Translations under genes and position numbers: made by a program
Shown: positions 16,393 to 25,005 of the stretch, piece after piece
Position numbering within the stretch: the first letter of the stretch is position 1
Layout: each line of letters starts with the position of its first letter
Assembly: GCA_938038815.1 (NCBI GenBank)
Contig: CALHTF010000043.1
Location: 1 to 64,000, forward strand
DNA length: 64,000 bases
Direction of reading: 5' to 3'
DNA from: an uncultured Acidimicrobiales bacterium
GTDB lineage: Bacteria; Actinomycetota; Acidimicrobiia; Acidimicrobiales; SHLQ01
Notes under the pieces: generated by a model
Databases searched by the model: none
What the model was told of the DNA's origin: nothing
Seen by the model: only the letters and a program-made list of their open reading frames with translations

Positions 16393-18132
16393 CTAGAGCG
16401 AGTTGTAGAAGGACTGAAGTGTGCCGAACGCAAGTTTGCGTTCGCCTTCTTCGCTCACCAGACCTTTTCGGTTGTAGCCGTCTTGAATGCCCGGCAGGGT
16501 GCGCATAGGGGTCCGGAAGTCCTTCAAGATCCACGGCGAGAGCCCGCCGCACTCGGTCTGGTTCTTCACCATCTCGATCTGCTGTTCGTAGATCGCCTGC
16601 TGAAACTCTTCGGTCCAGATCTGCTCGTCGGAGCCATGGTGGCCAAACTTGGCGCCACCGCCCATCTCGGAAAACACGATCGGCTTGGTGAACTTGGAGG
16701 TGTACCGGGCGTCGGCGATCGACTCGCGGCTTCCGTAGTACCAGCCAAAGTATTGGTTGATGCCGATCACATCGATCACCTCGCCGAGTTCGTCTTCGAC
16801 ATGCACCTGGGAATCGTCGGACGGCATCGTGAACAAGGCCGCCGTGACCAGTCGGGTGCTGTCCAGTTCGCGGAACCGCTTGACGATGGAGGTGAGGAAC
16901 GTATTGCGGTCCTCTGACGCCATGGTTTCGTTCGCCGCCGACCACAGAATCACGCTGGCCCGGCTGCGGTCGCGAATCACCAGCTCGTCGGCCTGGTCGA
17001 GTCCGTTGGCCAAGGTGGCTTCGTTGCCGAAGTCGATACCCCAATACACGGGCAACTCGGTCCAGGCGAGCAGCCCTCGGCGATCGGCTTCGCGAACCAT
17101 GGCCTCGTCGTGCTGGTAATGGGCCAAGCGAACAAAGTTGGCGCCGAGGTCGACGGCCCAACCGAGCAGCTCTTTCGCGTCGGCGTCGCCGTGGGCTCGG
17201 CGCCCACCCGACGGCCCTTCGCCGTGGATCGAAATACCTTTGAGGAAGGTGGGGGAGTCGTTGACCACGATCGTGGTGCCGTCGACCCGAACCGTGCGGA
17301 ACCCGACCTGATCGACCACGGTGTCGGACGTGGCGCGGTACTCGACGTTGTGCAGCACGGGGGCACCCGGGTTCCAACGTTCGGCCACCTGGGCGGCGTC
17401 GGCGTCGGCCAGGACAAAGCGGGCCTCTTCGCCCGGGCTGGCATCGACGGCGATCGACAGGTCGGTGTCGGGCAGCGAGACGGTCACCGTCTCGGCGTCG
17501 GTCCCGTCGAGGGTTACGCCGCCCACGATGCGGCCGTCGGGGGCCATCGTGAGCCATGCGTCGCGCAGGAACGAAGCTGGTGTGGTGACCAGTTCGACCG
17601 AACGGGTCAGTCCGCCAAAGTTCCACCAGTCCGACATCATGGCGGGGATGCGGTCGCGTTCGCGTCGATTGTTGACCATGACAACCAATGAGTGGTCGCC
17701 GGCAGCGAGTCGACCCGTGACCTCGACCGCAAAGTCGCCAAAGCCGCCGACGTGGGTCGCCAACTCCTCGCCATCGAGGTACACCCGGGTGGTGTGGTTC
17801 GCCGCCCCAAAGTGAATGAAGCTGCGACGGCTCGGGTCCTCGTCGGCGTCTACGGTGATGATCCGGCGGTACCAAACCGAGCCCTCGAAGTAGAGGAGTT
17901 CGGGGTATTGCGTGTTCCAATCGCCCGGGACCTCGATCTCCCGGGAGGTATCGAAGTCGTACTCGACTCGGTGGCCAGGGTGCTCGGGCTTGGCGTCGTT
18001 CTGGTAGCCAGCAACCAGCGCGGCGTGGCCGATCCCGTACGGATCAAGAATCGCTCGCCAGGTTCCGTCGAGGCTCTGCGAGTCGCCGGCCGAGCGACGC
18101 GAGGTCATGTTGGACAGATGAGTAAGGCTCAT
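16393..18132 (-). CDS. Glycoside hydrolase family 2 (beta-glucuronidase/galactosidase-like)
   Basis: A 579-residue protein with GH2 architecture: an N-terminal jelly-roll sugar-binding domain (about 20-185, including VWYRRIITV and GFGDFAVEVTGRL), an immunoglobulin-like domain (about 186-285), and a TIM barrel (about 290-579). The acid/base is Glu402 in ILWSAANETMAS and the nucleophile Glu489 in KPIVFSEMGGG. The barrel start LKGISIHGEGPSGGR matches beta-glucuronidase-type enzymes. No signal peptide is visible, so it probably acts on imported oligosaccharides in the cytosol. The exact sugar is not decidable. An amidohydrolase gene lies upstream on the same strand. Confidence 0.87.
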   Translation of the reverse strand: MSLTHLSNMTSRRSAGDSQSLDGTWRAILDPYGIGHAALVAGYQNDAKPEHPGHRVEYDFDTSREIEVPGDWNTQYPELLYFEGSVWYRRIITVDADEDPSRRSFIHFGAANHTTRVYLDGEELATHVGGFGDFAVEVTGRLAAGDHSLVVMVNNRRERDRIPAMMSDWWNFGGLTRSVELVTTPASFLRDAWLTMAPDGRIVGGVTLDGTDAETVTVSLPDTDLSIAVDASPGEEARFVLADADAAQVAERWNPGAPVLHNVEYRATSDTVVDQVGFRTVRVDGTTIVVNDSPTFLKGISIHGEGPSGGRRAHGDADAKELLGWAVDLGANFVRLAHYQHDEAMVREADRRGLLAWTELPVYWGIDFGNEATLANGLDQADELVIRDRSRASVILWSAANETMASEDRNTFLTSIVKRFRELDSTRLVTAALFTMPSDDSQVHVEDELGEVIDVIGINQYFGWYYGSRESIADARYTSKFTKPIVFSEMGGGAKFGHHGSDEQIWTEEFQQAIYEQQIEMVKNQTECGGLSPWILKDFRTPMRTLPGIQDGYNRKGLVSEEGERKLAFGTLQSFYNSL

Positions 18133-18178
18133 CCGCCATTTCTAACTCACTGGTGCCAGCCGTCGGAAATGTGCGCCG

Positions 18179-19366
18179 CTAGTCGAAGTTGAGTCCCAGG
18201 AGTTTGATGGCGTTGCCTCGGGCAAGTTTGTACACCGCTTCGTCGTCGAGGTGGCCAAAGAGTTCAGTGGCGACCTCTTTCGAGCGAGGGAACGTGCCGT
18301 CGGAGTGCGGGTAATCGGTTTCGAACAACACGTTGTCGACGCCCACCTCGTCGAGCAGTTTGATACCGGCGCTGTCTTTGAAGAAGCAGCTGTAAATCTG
18401 GCGGTAGTAGTAGAACGACGGCTTCTCGGGCAGGCGATAGTCGGCCTGGGACCACAGATGCGTGACATAGCTGTCGTCGGCCCGTTCCAGGTAGTACGGA
18501 ATCCAGCCGATCTGGCTTTCGGCGTACATGAGCTTGAGGGTGGGGAACCGAACCAGCACGCCCGAGAACAAGAAGTCGATCATCGACGCCGCGCTGTTGG
18601 CCGAGATCATCGCCGCGGTGACGATGGTCGGCGCGTCCTCGGCGGTGCGCACCGTCTTGGTGCCCGAGCCGATGTGCATCGCAATAACGGTTTCGGTTTC
18701 TTGGCAGGCTTCAAAGAACGGGTCCCAGTGTCCCGAGTGGATCGACGGCAACCCGAGCCAGGCCGGAAGTTCCGAGAACGCCACCGCCCGCACGCCCCGC
18801 GCTGCGTTACGACGGATCTCGGCGGCGGCCAACTCGGCGTCCCATAGGGGCACCAAGCACAGCGGGATGAGTCGGCCTTCGCTATCGCCGCACCATTCCT
18901 CGACCATCCAGTCGTTGTAGGCCTCGACACACAGCTTCGACAGTTCGCGGTCCTTGCGTTCGGCAAAGAGTTGACCACAGAACCGCGGGTAGTTCGGGAA
19001 ACACAGCGACGCTTCGACATGGTTGTCGGTCATGTCCTGGAGGCGGGCCTTGGGTTCGTAACAGCCGGGTCGAATATCTTCGTAGGTGACCCCCTGCATG
19101 GTCACCTCTTCGGGCGGGCGTCCGGCACAGGCGATCATTTCTTTGATCTGGTACCGGTGGTCCTCGTAGTGCCACCAGGCCGCCATCTCGTCGCCGGTTC
19201 CTGGGGTTTCCACCCAGGCGCCGTCGACCAACGCCATCTCGCCTTTGGGGGCGTAGACGATCCGTGGGCCTTCGTCCTTGTACTTTGCGGGCAACCGGTC
19301 TTGCCACACGTTGGCAGGTTCGACGACGTGATCGTCGACGCTGATGATTCGCGGAAAGTCAGCCAT
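18179..19366 (-). CDS. Amidohydrolase family 2 metal-dependent hydrolase
   Basis: A 395-residue TIM-barrel hydrolase. The N-terminal SVDDHVVEPANVW replaces the classical HxH with a DDHxxEP variant common in actinobacterial members. The C-terminal FETDYPHSDGTFPRS holds the conserved Asp/His near the last strands. IAMHIGSGT supplies a central His. Related proteins include decarboxylases and hydrolases acting on aromatic or acyl substrates (ACMSD superfamily), and many actinobacteria hold several. The substrate is unknown. It lies about 45 bases upstream of the GH2 gene and may be co-transcribed, although a joint pathway is not evident. Confidence 0.85.
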   Translation of the reverse strand: MADFPRIISVDDHVVEPANVWQDRLPAKYKDEGPRIVYAPKGEMALVDGAWVETPGTGDEMAAWWHYEDHRYQIKEMIACAGRPPEEVTMQGVTYEDIRPGCYEPKARLQDMTDNHVEASLCFPNYPRFCGQLFAERKDRELSKLCVEAYNDWMVEEWCGDSEGRLIPLCLVPLWDAELAAAEIRRNAARGVRAVAFSELPAWLGLPSIHSGHWDPFFEACQETETVIAMHIGSGTKTVRTAEDAPTIVTAAMISANSAASMIDFLFSGVLVRFPTLKLMYAESQIGWIPYYLERADDSYVTHLWSQADYRLPEKPSFYYYRQIYSCFFKDSAGIKLLDEVGVDNVLFETDYPHSDGTFPRSKEVATELFGHLDDEAVYKLARGNAIKLLGLNFD

Positions 19367-19421
19367 AGCTCCACCATAGTTGACGACCCGTCAAGTTCCC
19401 GAGTGAATCGGCCGTGGGTTG

Positions 19422-20243
19422 TTACGGGCAGCCGGGGCCGGTCGGCCGGTCGGGCACGCTCGGGTCGATGACCTCGATATGAACGTGGGGCCACGATGGC
19501 TCGGGAGTGAATTCGTCGATCTGGGAAACAAACGGCAGCTTCCGGGCCGACGGCGCGATCAAGGTTTCGCCCGCAACCACCCGGTCGCCCGGCCTGACCG
19601 CCACGTCGACGATATGGAGCACCTTTACTTCCCAGCCTGGTCGGTCGTCGGGTTCGATGACGGCAAAGTTGTCGTCGATGTCGCAGTACAGAACGTACGC
19701 TCCGGCTCGTTTCACCCGGCCGGTGACCGGCGAGACGATGGGTGTGTTCTCCCGAACCGCGATGTCGGCGGCGCTGCGCAGCGACGTGTCGCGGTCGCGA
19801 TCTTCCATCGTGAGCATTGGGGTATCGATCTCGAACAGATCGATTTGCTTTGAACCGTCGTGACCCGACTGATGGAAGCCGATGAGTCCAACCTCGGCCG
19901 CCGGGTGAGTGAGCGAGATACCCGGCTCATCGGGATTGCTGGTGGCGTTGGTCGCCCCGGCGCCCGCCATCCCGAACGGTGCGAGTTGGGTCGCGGTAAG
20001 CCGGCCAAGCGTTGTTGTCGTGGTGGTCGACGTCGTCGTAGTGGTCGAGGTGGTGGTGGTCGGCGCAGCGGCGGAGGTGGTGGGCGCCACCGATGTCGTC
20101 GTGACCGTTGATGTCGGCGGCTGCGGCGAGGTGGATGGGGGAGCTGCATCGGTCGACGAGCAAGCGGCGACCAGCAAGCCGAGCACGGTCAGCAAAACGG
20201 TCCATAGTGTTGGCCGGTGGCGAAGGTGGTCCGGATGGGTCAC
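19422..20243 (-). CDS. Lipoprotein with degenerate M23 (LytM-like) peptidase domain
   Basis: About 273 residues from a GTG start. A hydrophobic stretch ends in lipobox LVAAC (Cys28), followed by an extreme Thr/Ser/Ala/Pro linker of about 50 residues. The C-terminal domain has the LytM barrel pattern: SPVTGRVKRAG, VLHIVDVAVRPGDRVVAGE and PHVHIEV (His253, His255). The first zinc motif HxxxD appears as Arg156...Asp160, so one zinc ligand seems lost. M23 proteins cleave peptidoglycan peptides, while degenerate ones act as activators (EnvC/NlpD-like) or binders. It is divergent from the CPBP protease gene, 44 bases away. Confidence 0.7.
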   Translation of the reverse strand: MTHPDHLRHRPTLWTVLLTVLGLLVAACSSTDAAPPSTSPQPPTSTVTTTSVAPTTSAAAPTTTTSTTTTTSTTTTTTLGRLTATQLAPFGMAGAGATNATSNPDEPGISLTHPAAEVGLIGFHQSGHDGSKQIDLFEIDTPMLTMEDRDRDTSLRSAADIAVRENTPIVSPVTGRVKRAGAYVLYCDIDDNFAVIEPDDRPGWEVKVLHIVDVAVRPGDRVVAGETLIAPSARKLPFVSQIDEFTPEPSWPHVHIEVIDPSVPDRPTGPGCP

Positions 20244-20287
20244 CTCACTAGGGTGCCATGCGGTCGAGGCGCGAGTAGGTTCGCGGC

Positions 20288-21097
20288 GTGGACACTCGGG
20301 CCGGGACGGCGACCACCAGCGCACGTGGCGGTCAGCCACGCTGGCTCGAGCAGACTGCACTACGGCTGGGGTTCGACCGCCAAGACCTCGAGGCCGCAGT
20401 CGTGCTGTTGACGTTCCTCGGGGTCTTGCTCGCCAACCGGTACCTCGGATCCCTGCGAGAACTCGGCTGGGTGGCCGACCTGGTCGGTTCGCTGGGTTTT
20501 GCCGGTGCCGCCGAACGCCTCGACACGTTCTTCGTTGGCGGGGAGCACTTCGGGTACAAGAAAAACATGTACTTCGGACTCTTTCGAGTCGTGTCGTACC
20601 TCGTGCCGGCCTTCGTGGTGGGTCGATGGGTGCTACGCCGCCCGATGAAGGAGTTCGGCTGGGCGGTTGATCGCGACTGGAAGCACATCCGGATCTACCT
20701 CGCGCTGTTTCTCGCCATGGTGCCCGTCGTGCTGCTCGTGTCGACGCTCGATTCGTTCCAGGACTTCTACCCGTTCTACGAACCAAGCGGCACCGAGTCG
20801 GTGTGGCCATGGTTTGTCACGTGGGAGATCGTGTACCTACTCCAGTTCATTGGCCTCGAATTGTTCTTTCGGGGCTTCGCTCTCCACGGCTTGGTGCCGC
20901 GGTTCGGAAACATGGCGATCTTTGTGGTGCTGATTCCCTACGTGATGATCCACTTCGCAAAGCCGGCGCCCGAGGCGGTTGGTTCGATCGTGGCCGGGCT
21001 GGTGCTCGGGTACCTGTCGCTGCGGTCCAAGTCAGCGGTCTGGGGCGGCTTGTTGCACTTCGGCGTCGCGTTGCTTATGGACGTCGTCGCCTACTGA
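20288..21097 (+). CDS. CPBP-family intramembrane glutamic protease
   Basis: A 269-residue polytopic protein with about six hydrophobic helices. The ABI/CPBP core is present: ELFFRGFAL (Glu191xxxArg195, although the preceding residue is Leu rather than the usual second Glu), MIHFAKPAPEAVGSIVAGLVLG (His222, Glu229), and LLHFGVALLMD (His257). These form the membrane-embedded active site of CAAX-prenyl-protease-like enzymes. Substrates in bacteria are mostly unknown and some members process bacteriocins or signalling proteins. GTG start. The downstream ~320 bases contain no gene. Confidence 0.8.
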   Translation: MDTRAGTATTSARGGQPRWLEQTALRLGFDRQDLEAAVVLLTFLGVLLANRYLGSLRELGWVADLVGSLGFAGAAERLDTFFVGGEHFGYKKNMYFGLFRVVSYLVPAFVVGRWVLRRPMKEFGWAVDRDWKHIRIYLALFLAMVPVVLLVSTLDSFQDFYPFYEPSGTESVWPWFVTWEIVYLLQFIGLELFFRGFALHGLVPRFGNMAIFVVLIPYVMIHFAKPAPEAVGSIVAGLVLGYLSLRSKSAVWGGLLHFGVALLMDVVAY

Positions 21098-21158
21098 GCC
21101 TCTCTGGCCATCCGCTTTTCGAACGCCACCTTGCGGCGCTCAACCGACCACCGTCCCG

Positions 21159-21179
21159 ATTCGACCCACCGGGTCGAAT
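21159..21179. terminator. Perfect short hairpin after CPBP gene (candidate terminator)
   Basis: The 9-bp perfect arms ATTCGACCC and GGGTCGAAT enclose an ACC loop about 60 bases after the CPBP stop codon. No U-tract follows, so a classical intrinsic terminator is uncertain; it could be a U-less terminator or an operator. The 324-base gap it lies in contains one other inverted repeat and the promoter region of the glycosidase gene, and I see no gene there. Confidence 0.4.
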
Positions 21180-21229
21180 TCGTCGATTCGATGACTATCC
21201 GGGCGCCGGCGGTTAGCACGAAACGACCC

Positions 21230-21258
21230 ACGAACGTTGGAATGGCAACAACGTTCGT
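21230..21258. promoter_or_regulatory. Inverted repeat upstream of apiosidase-like gene (candidate operator)
   Basis: The perfect 10-bp arms ACGAACGTTG and CAACGTTCGT are separated by nine bases. They lie about 165 bases upstream of the secreted glycosidase start, in an AT-richer stretch with A-tracts just downstream. The geometry fits an operator for a dimeric repressor or activator. It is not a standard actinobacterial LexA box, because GAAC and GTTC are not at the usual spacing. The regulator is unknown. Confidence 0.45.
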
Positions 21259-21421
21259 AAATCATGCAAGATTTCGGAAAAAAGTCGTAACCATATCGTC
21301 ATCTAGACCGATGGTTGGCTAGCTTTACCGAATGCCCGGATGCCATCTGGCCGGCCGGGGTCCCGCCATAACGCCGAGTTCTGCCCCGGGCTCGGTTCTA
21401 GACACGAGAAAAGCACTTCCC

Positions 21422-22921
21422 ATGCGCCGATCTTTCTTCTCTGCTCTCTTTGCGCTGTTATCTGTCGCCCTGATCGCCCCGCCCGCGGCGGCCCAAGCCG
21501 ATACTGCACCGACCAGCGAACTGACTGGTGCGATCGCCACCAACGGCGTCACCGGAACGCCGGTGTATGACACCGCGTGGGAGATGCCGGTCGCCGCCAC
21601 CTTCGCCGAGATCGAGGTCTACTTCGACCATCTGTACCGCGAAGGTTTCGCCGGGACCTGGGTGTCGTTCTTTGACCTGATGCAGGCCAACCTCTACCAA
21701 ACCTCGCCCGAAGGCGATCTGGTTGCGACGATCAACAACCAAGGCCAGTTCGAGCTCACCGCGGGCTATCTCGACCGGTTCGAACGGATCCTCGACATGG
21801 CGAACGCTCGAGGCCTGACGGTGAGCATCGCCCCCATCTGGGCCGCCGTGTACGCCAACGGTCGCGTGCAAGGATGTAGCGCCGCGGGAAGTGGCCCGCT
21901 CTTTGACTGGAACGCATTCAGTCTCGGCTGGCAGCTCGGGAATCGTTTCGGCAAGCACCCCGCGGTCGGTCACTGGATCATGGGCGGTGACAACTTCTGT
22001 GGTGTCGAGAACCCCAACATTTGGACCCAGCTCGCCGCCGGGCTGGCTGACCAAGGCGCCAACCAAGCCACCACCTATCACTCACCGGCTATTCCGTCGC
22101 GGCACTACGACAACCTGACCGCCGATTGGCTCGATTTCGCCGCCCCTCAAACCGGCCACTGCCAGTACGCCGACGCCACCAAGAACCAACTCAAGGCCGT
22201 GCGGTCGGCAACCAGCAAGCCAGTGATCGCTGGCGAGCTTCGTTACGAGGGTATTCAGCCGACCTGGGACTGCTCCGGTGTTCATGGCCCGGGTCGCCCA
22301 GTGAGCGCCGAAGATGTTCGCCTCGATGTGCAGGCCGCGCTGGAGTCGGGCGTAAACGCCATCTTGTTCGGCCATAACGAACGCTGGCAGTGGGGGGTTG
22401 GTGTGCACGGTTCGACCGGCCGTGGTGGTCAAGGAGCGATCGAATCGCTCGGTTCGCCAGGTGAGCGCATCGCACTTCAGGCCGCCGGTGCAACCCGCCG
22501 CACATCGCCTCCGGGCCAACAACCCAAAGCCGACGACGATGGCGACTCCCAAACCCAGCTCGACAACAAGGTTCGCCGGGCCGAACAGCGGGTGCGTAAC
22601 GCCCAGGAGGCGGTCGCCAAGGCCGAACGTCGCCTCGCCACGGCAAGCAAAGCAAAGCGTAAGGCCGCGGCCGAGATCAACGCCGCTGAGAAGGCGATTA
22701 CCCGTGCGAAGAAGGCGGTCAAGAAGGCCAAAGGTGCCAAGGCCAAGAAGTCCACGCAGGCCGCACTGAGTAACGCCCGAGCGCAGTTGCGCGACGCTCG
22801 AGACGCCCATGAGCGGGCCCGAACGCGGATCTCCGAGGCCAAGGGTGCCGTAGCGGGCGCCGAAGCCACGTTGGCGAAAGCTCGGGCATCGCTGCGGGCC
22901 GCCCGCAAAGCGGCCGGCTAA
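21422..22921 (+). CDS. Secreted apiosidase-like (DUF4038) glycosidase with Ala/Lys-rich coiled tail
   Basis: A 499-residue secreted protein. The signal peptide (RRSFFSALFALLSVALIAPPAAAQA) is cleaved near residue 25. Residues ~35-370 look like a TIM-barrel domain of the apiosidase-like/GH140 type: a region with FDHLYREGFAGTWVSF, VGHWIMGGDNFCG (candidate catalytic Asp), DFAAPQTGHCQY, and KPVIAGELRYEG (candidate Glu). From about residue 385 to the end is a highly charged, Ala/Lys/Arg-rich coiled coil (KAERRLATASKAKRKAAAEI and similar), which could bind anionic surface polymer or nucleic acid. The ATG after the A-rich leader was chosen because it starts the signal peptide. Confidence 0.75.
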   Translation: MRRSFFSALFALLSVALIAPPAAAQADTAPTSELTGAIATNGVTGTPVYDTAWEMPVAATFAEIEVYFDHLYREGFAGTWVSFFDLMQANLYQTSPEGDLVATINNQGQFELTAGYLDRFERILDMANARGLTVSIAPIWAAVYANGRVQGCSAAGSGPLFDWNAFSLGWQLGNRFGKHPAVGHWIMGGDNFCGVENPNIWTQLAAGLADQGANQATTYHSPAIPSRHYDNLTADWLDFAAPQTGHCQYADATKNQLKAVRSATSKPVIAGELRYEGIQPTWDCSGVHGPGRPVSAEDVRLDVQAALESGVNAILFGHNERWQWGVGVHGSTGRGGQGAIESLGSPGERIALQAAGATRRTSPPGQQPKADDDGDSQTQLDNKVRRAEQRVRNAQEAVAKAERRLATASKAKRKAAAEINAAEKAITRAKKAVKKAKGAKAKKSTQAALSNARAQLRDARDAHERARTRISEAKGAVAGAEATLAKARASLRAARKAAG

Positions 22922-22939
22922 TTCTTCAGCAGGCGGGCG

Positions 22940-24916
22940 TTACTCGCACGCCTGCAATTTGTCGGGGCGTTCTTCGTCGGTTGACTCGACACATTCGTCG
23001 ATACCGGAACCACCGTTGAGACGATCGACTGCGTCGCCGCCGTCGAGCGTGTCGTCGCCGGTTCCACCACGCAACGAGTCTCGGCCATCGCCGCCGTTGA
23101 GCGTGTCGTTGCCCGCCTTGCCCAACAAGACATCGTTGGAACCGCCTCCAAGTAACACGTCGTCGCCGACGCCGCCTTTGAGGTTGTCCTTACCTTTGCC
23201 GCCCAAGATCCGGTCATCGCCGGCGTCGCCTTGCAGCTTGTCCTTGCCAGAGTTGCCGACGACGAGGTCGTCGCCCCGGCCACCCCAGATACGGTCGTGG
23301 CCTTCGTCGCCGTAGAGCTTGTCGTCGCCCTCGTGGCCATAGATCAGGTCGCGGCCGGCTCCGCCTTCGAGAACGTCTTTGCCTCCGTCGCCATGGAGGA
23401 GATCGTTGCCGTCGCCTCCGAGGATGAAGTCGTTGCCGTCGGCGCCGCACACCACATCGTCGCCGCCCAACGCATCGATCCGGTCGTTTCGTCGGGTACC
23501 GAGAATGACATCGTCTCCGCTCGTTGGTTTCTCGCCGCTGGCGAGGAACACCGAAACAAACCGGCCGGCACAGGTGCTGGCCGGCGTGGCGGCAAAGACA
23601 TCCTCGACCGAATTATCGTCGAGGCTTACCAACAGCGCTGCGGAGTGAAAGACCACCGTTTGTCCGTCGTCGGAAATCGAACGCCCGTTGCGGGCCAGCG
23701 TCGAGAATCCTACGAGGCCGAACCCGTGGCTCTCGAGCGAGGCTCTGAAGGTCACTGAATCCGGGTCGGTTCGGCGGTTCACAAACACGTCGGTTTGGCG
23801 GCTTCGGTCGTCGTCGTCAGTCACGGCGGCGTTCGTCGCAAAGGCGATGGTCGCAGCGTCGCGACTGGCAACGAATACCGGTTCATCGACCATCGCGTCG
23901 ACCGGGTCACCATCGGAACGCACGCTCACCACTTCGGGGTCGCCGAACGGTCGAAGGTCGTCGTCGAGTTCTTGCAGCAAGATTTCAAAGCCGTCGGATG
24001 CGGCGGCGCGGCGGGCGAACAGCACGTGGTCGCCGTCGGCGGTAATGGTGACGTGCCCGGCGATCTCGGCATCGTCGGCATCGTCGGCCTCGACCGCCAG
24101 GATGCGCTCGGTGTCGGCAGCCACGTCGACAACGACTACCCGGCGGCCTTGGTTTCCTTTGGCGTCATCGTCGAGGTACACGATTCGTTGGCCGTCGCCC
24201 GACATCGCGGCCGCTGGCCCATCGTTGGCCCGGCGGGCAGGCTGGCCAATCTCGACCGTCCGGTTCTCGGACCAATCGATGCGCACCAGGGTCGAGTCGT
24301 CGTGGGCAACCAATACGATCGTTCCGTCATCGCTGATGTCGATCAGGCGCGACGGCTGATCGTCGGGACCGGTGGCGCTGACCAGGCGGGTGATGCCAGT
24401 GATCAGGTCGTAAACAAAAGCGTCGGGAAGGTCGTCGGTATCGAGCGGGTCGCGGCCGTTGCGCGACACCAAGTTTGAAGCATCGGAGGTAAACCCGACA
24501 TAGCGACCCTCAGCGCTCATGCGAGCACCAAAGCTGTTGCCGTTCGGTGACCGGCCGTCGAAACCCGACGACACCAGGTTGGTGACTCCAACCGAGCGAT
24601 CGCGAACAAAGATGTCCGAAACTCCATTGGGGATGCGGTCGAGCGCGTCGTCGGCCGACTCGAAGCTCACCAACAAACCATCGGCCGAGACCGATGCGCC
24701 TTTCGCGCCGCTAGACCCGGTCGGTGTTGCGTCGCTCGCTTGGCTGATGAGTCCGTCTGGCCCAACCACCAACACGTCACCGGTTGCGGTCTGGGAGTTG
24801 CCGAGGCCCGACTGAGTGGCGGTTATCTCGGCCACCGCAGTGCTCGACGCCGAAAGCGCGAGGCCGATGACAACAGCCGAGACGAATCTGGGGGTGATGG
24901 TGGTGCGCAGGGTCAA
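22940..24916 (-). CDS. Secreted RTX (haemolysin-type calcium-binding) protein with propeller-like N-terminus
   Basis: A 658-residue protein with a signal peptide (FVSAVVIGLALSASSTAVA). Residues ~45-460 show repeated SADG/SDDG-type blades (VSADGLLVSFESADD, MSAEGRYVGFTSDASN, MSGDGQRIVYLDD), as in TolB/WD40-like beta-propellers. Residues ~475-640 are tandem RTX nonapeptides (GGDGNDLLHGDGGKDVLEGG pattern, roughly 18 repeats) that fold into a calcium-bound parallel beta-roll outside the cell. The end (DECVESTDEERPDKLQACE) has two cysteines that could form a disulfide. RTX proteins are usually exported and may be enzymes or surface proteins, and no catalytic motif is evident. It converges with the glycosidase gene. 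Confidence 0.85.
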   Translation of the reverse strand: MTLRTTITPRFVSAVVIGLALSASSTAVAEITATQSGLGNSQTATGDVLVVGPDGLISQASDATPTGSSGAKGASVSADGLLVSFESADDALDRIPNGVSDIFVRDRSVGVTNLVSSGFDGRSPNGNSFGARMSAEGRYVGFTSDASNLVSRNGRDPLDTDDLPDAFVYDLITGITRLVSATGPDDQPSRLIDISDDGTIVLVAHDDSTLVRIDWSENRTVEIGQPARRANDGPAAAMSGDGQRIVYLDDDAKGNQGRRVVVVDVAADTERILAVEADDADDAEIAGHVTITADGDHVLFARRAAASDGFEILLQELDDDLRPFGDPEVVSVRSDGDPVDAMVDEPVFVASRDAATIAFATNAAVTDDDDRSRQTDVFVNRRTDPDSVTFRASLESHGFGLVGFSTLARNGRSISDDGQTVVFHSAALLVSLDDNSVEDVFAATPASTCAGRFVSVFLASGEKPTSGDDVILGTRRNDRIDALGGDDVVCGADGNDFILGGDGNDLLHGDGGKDVLEGGAGRDLIYGHEGDDKLYGDEGHDRIWGGRGDDLVVGNSGKDKLQGDAGDDRILGGKGKDNLKGGVGDDVLLGGGSNDVLLGKAGNDTLNGGDGRDSLRGGTGDDTLDGGDAVDRLNGGSGIDECVESTDEERPDKLQACE

Positions 24917-25005
24917 CGTACGAAAGGGGGTGGGGGCCGGACCAGTACCGGCCGGGACTACCTTCTCTAGCAGCTACCCTCCCGCGAATTCATCTCGCGG
25001 GTGCG

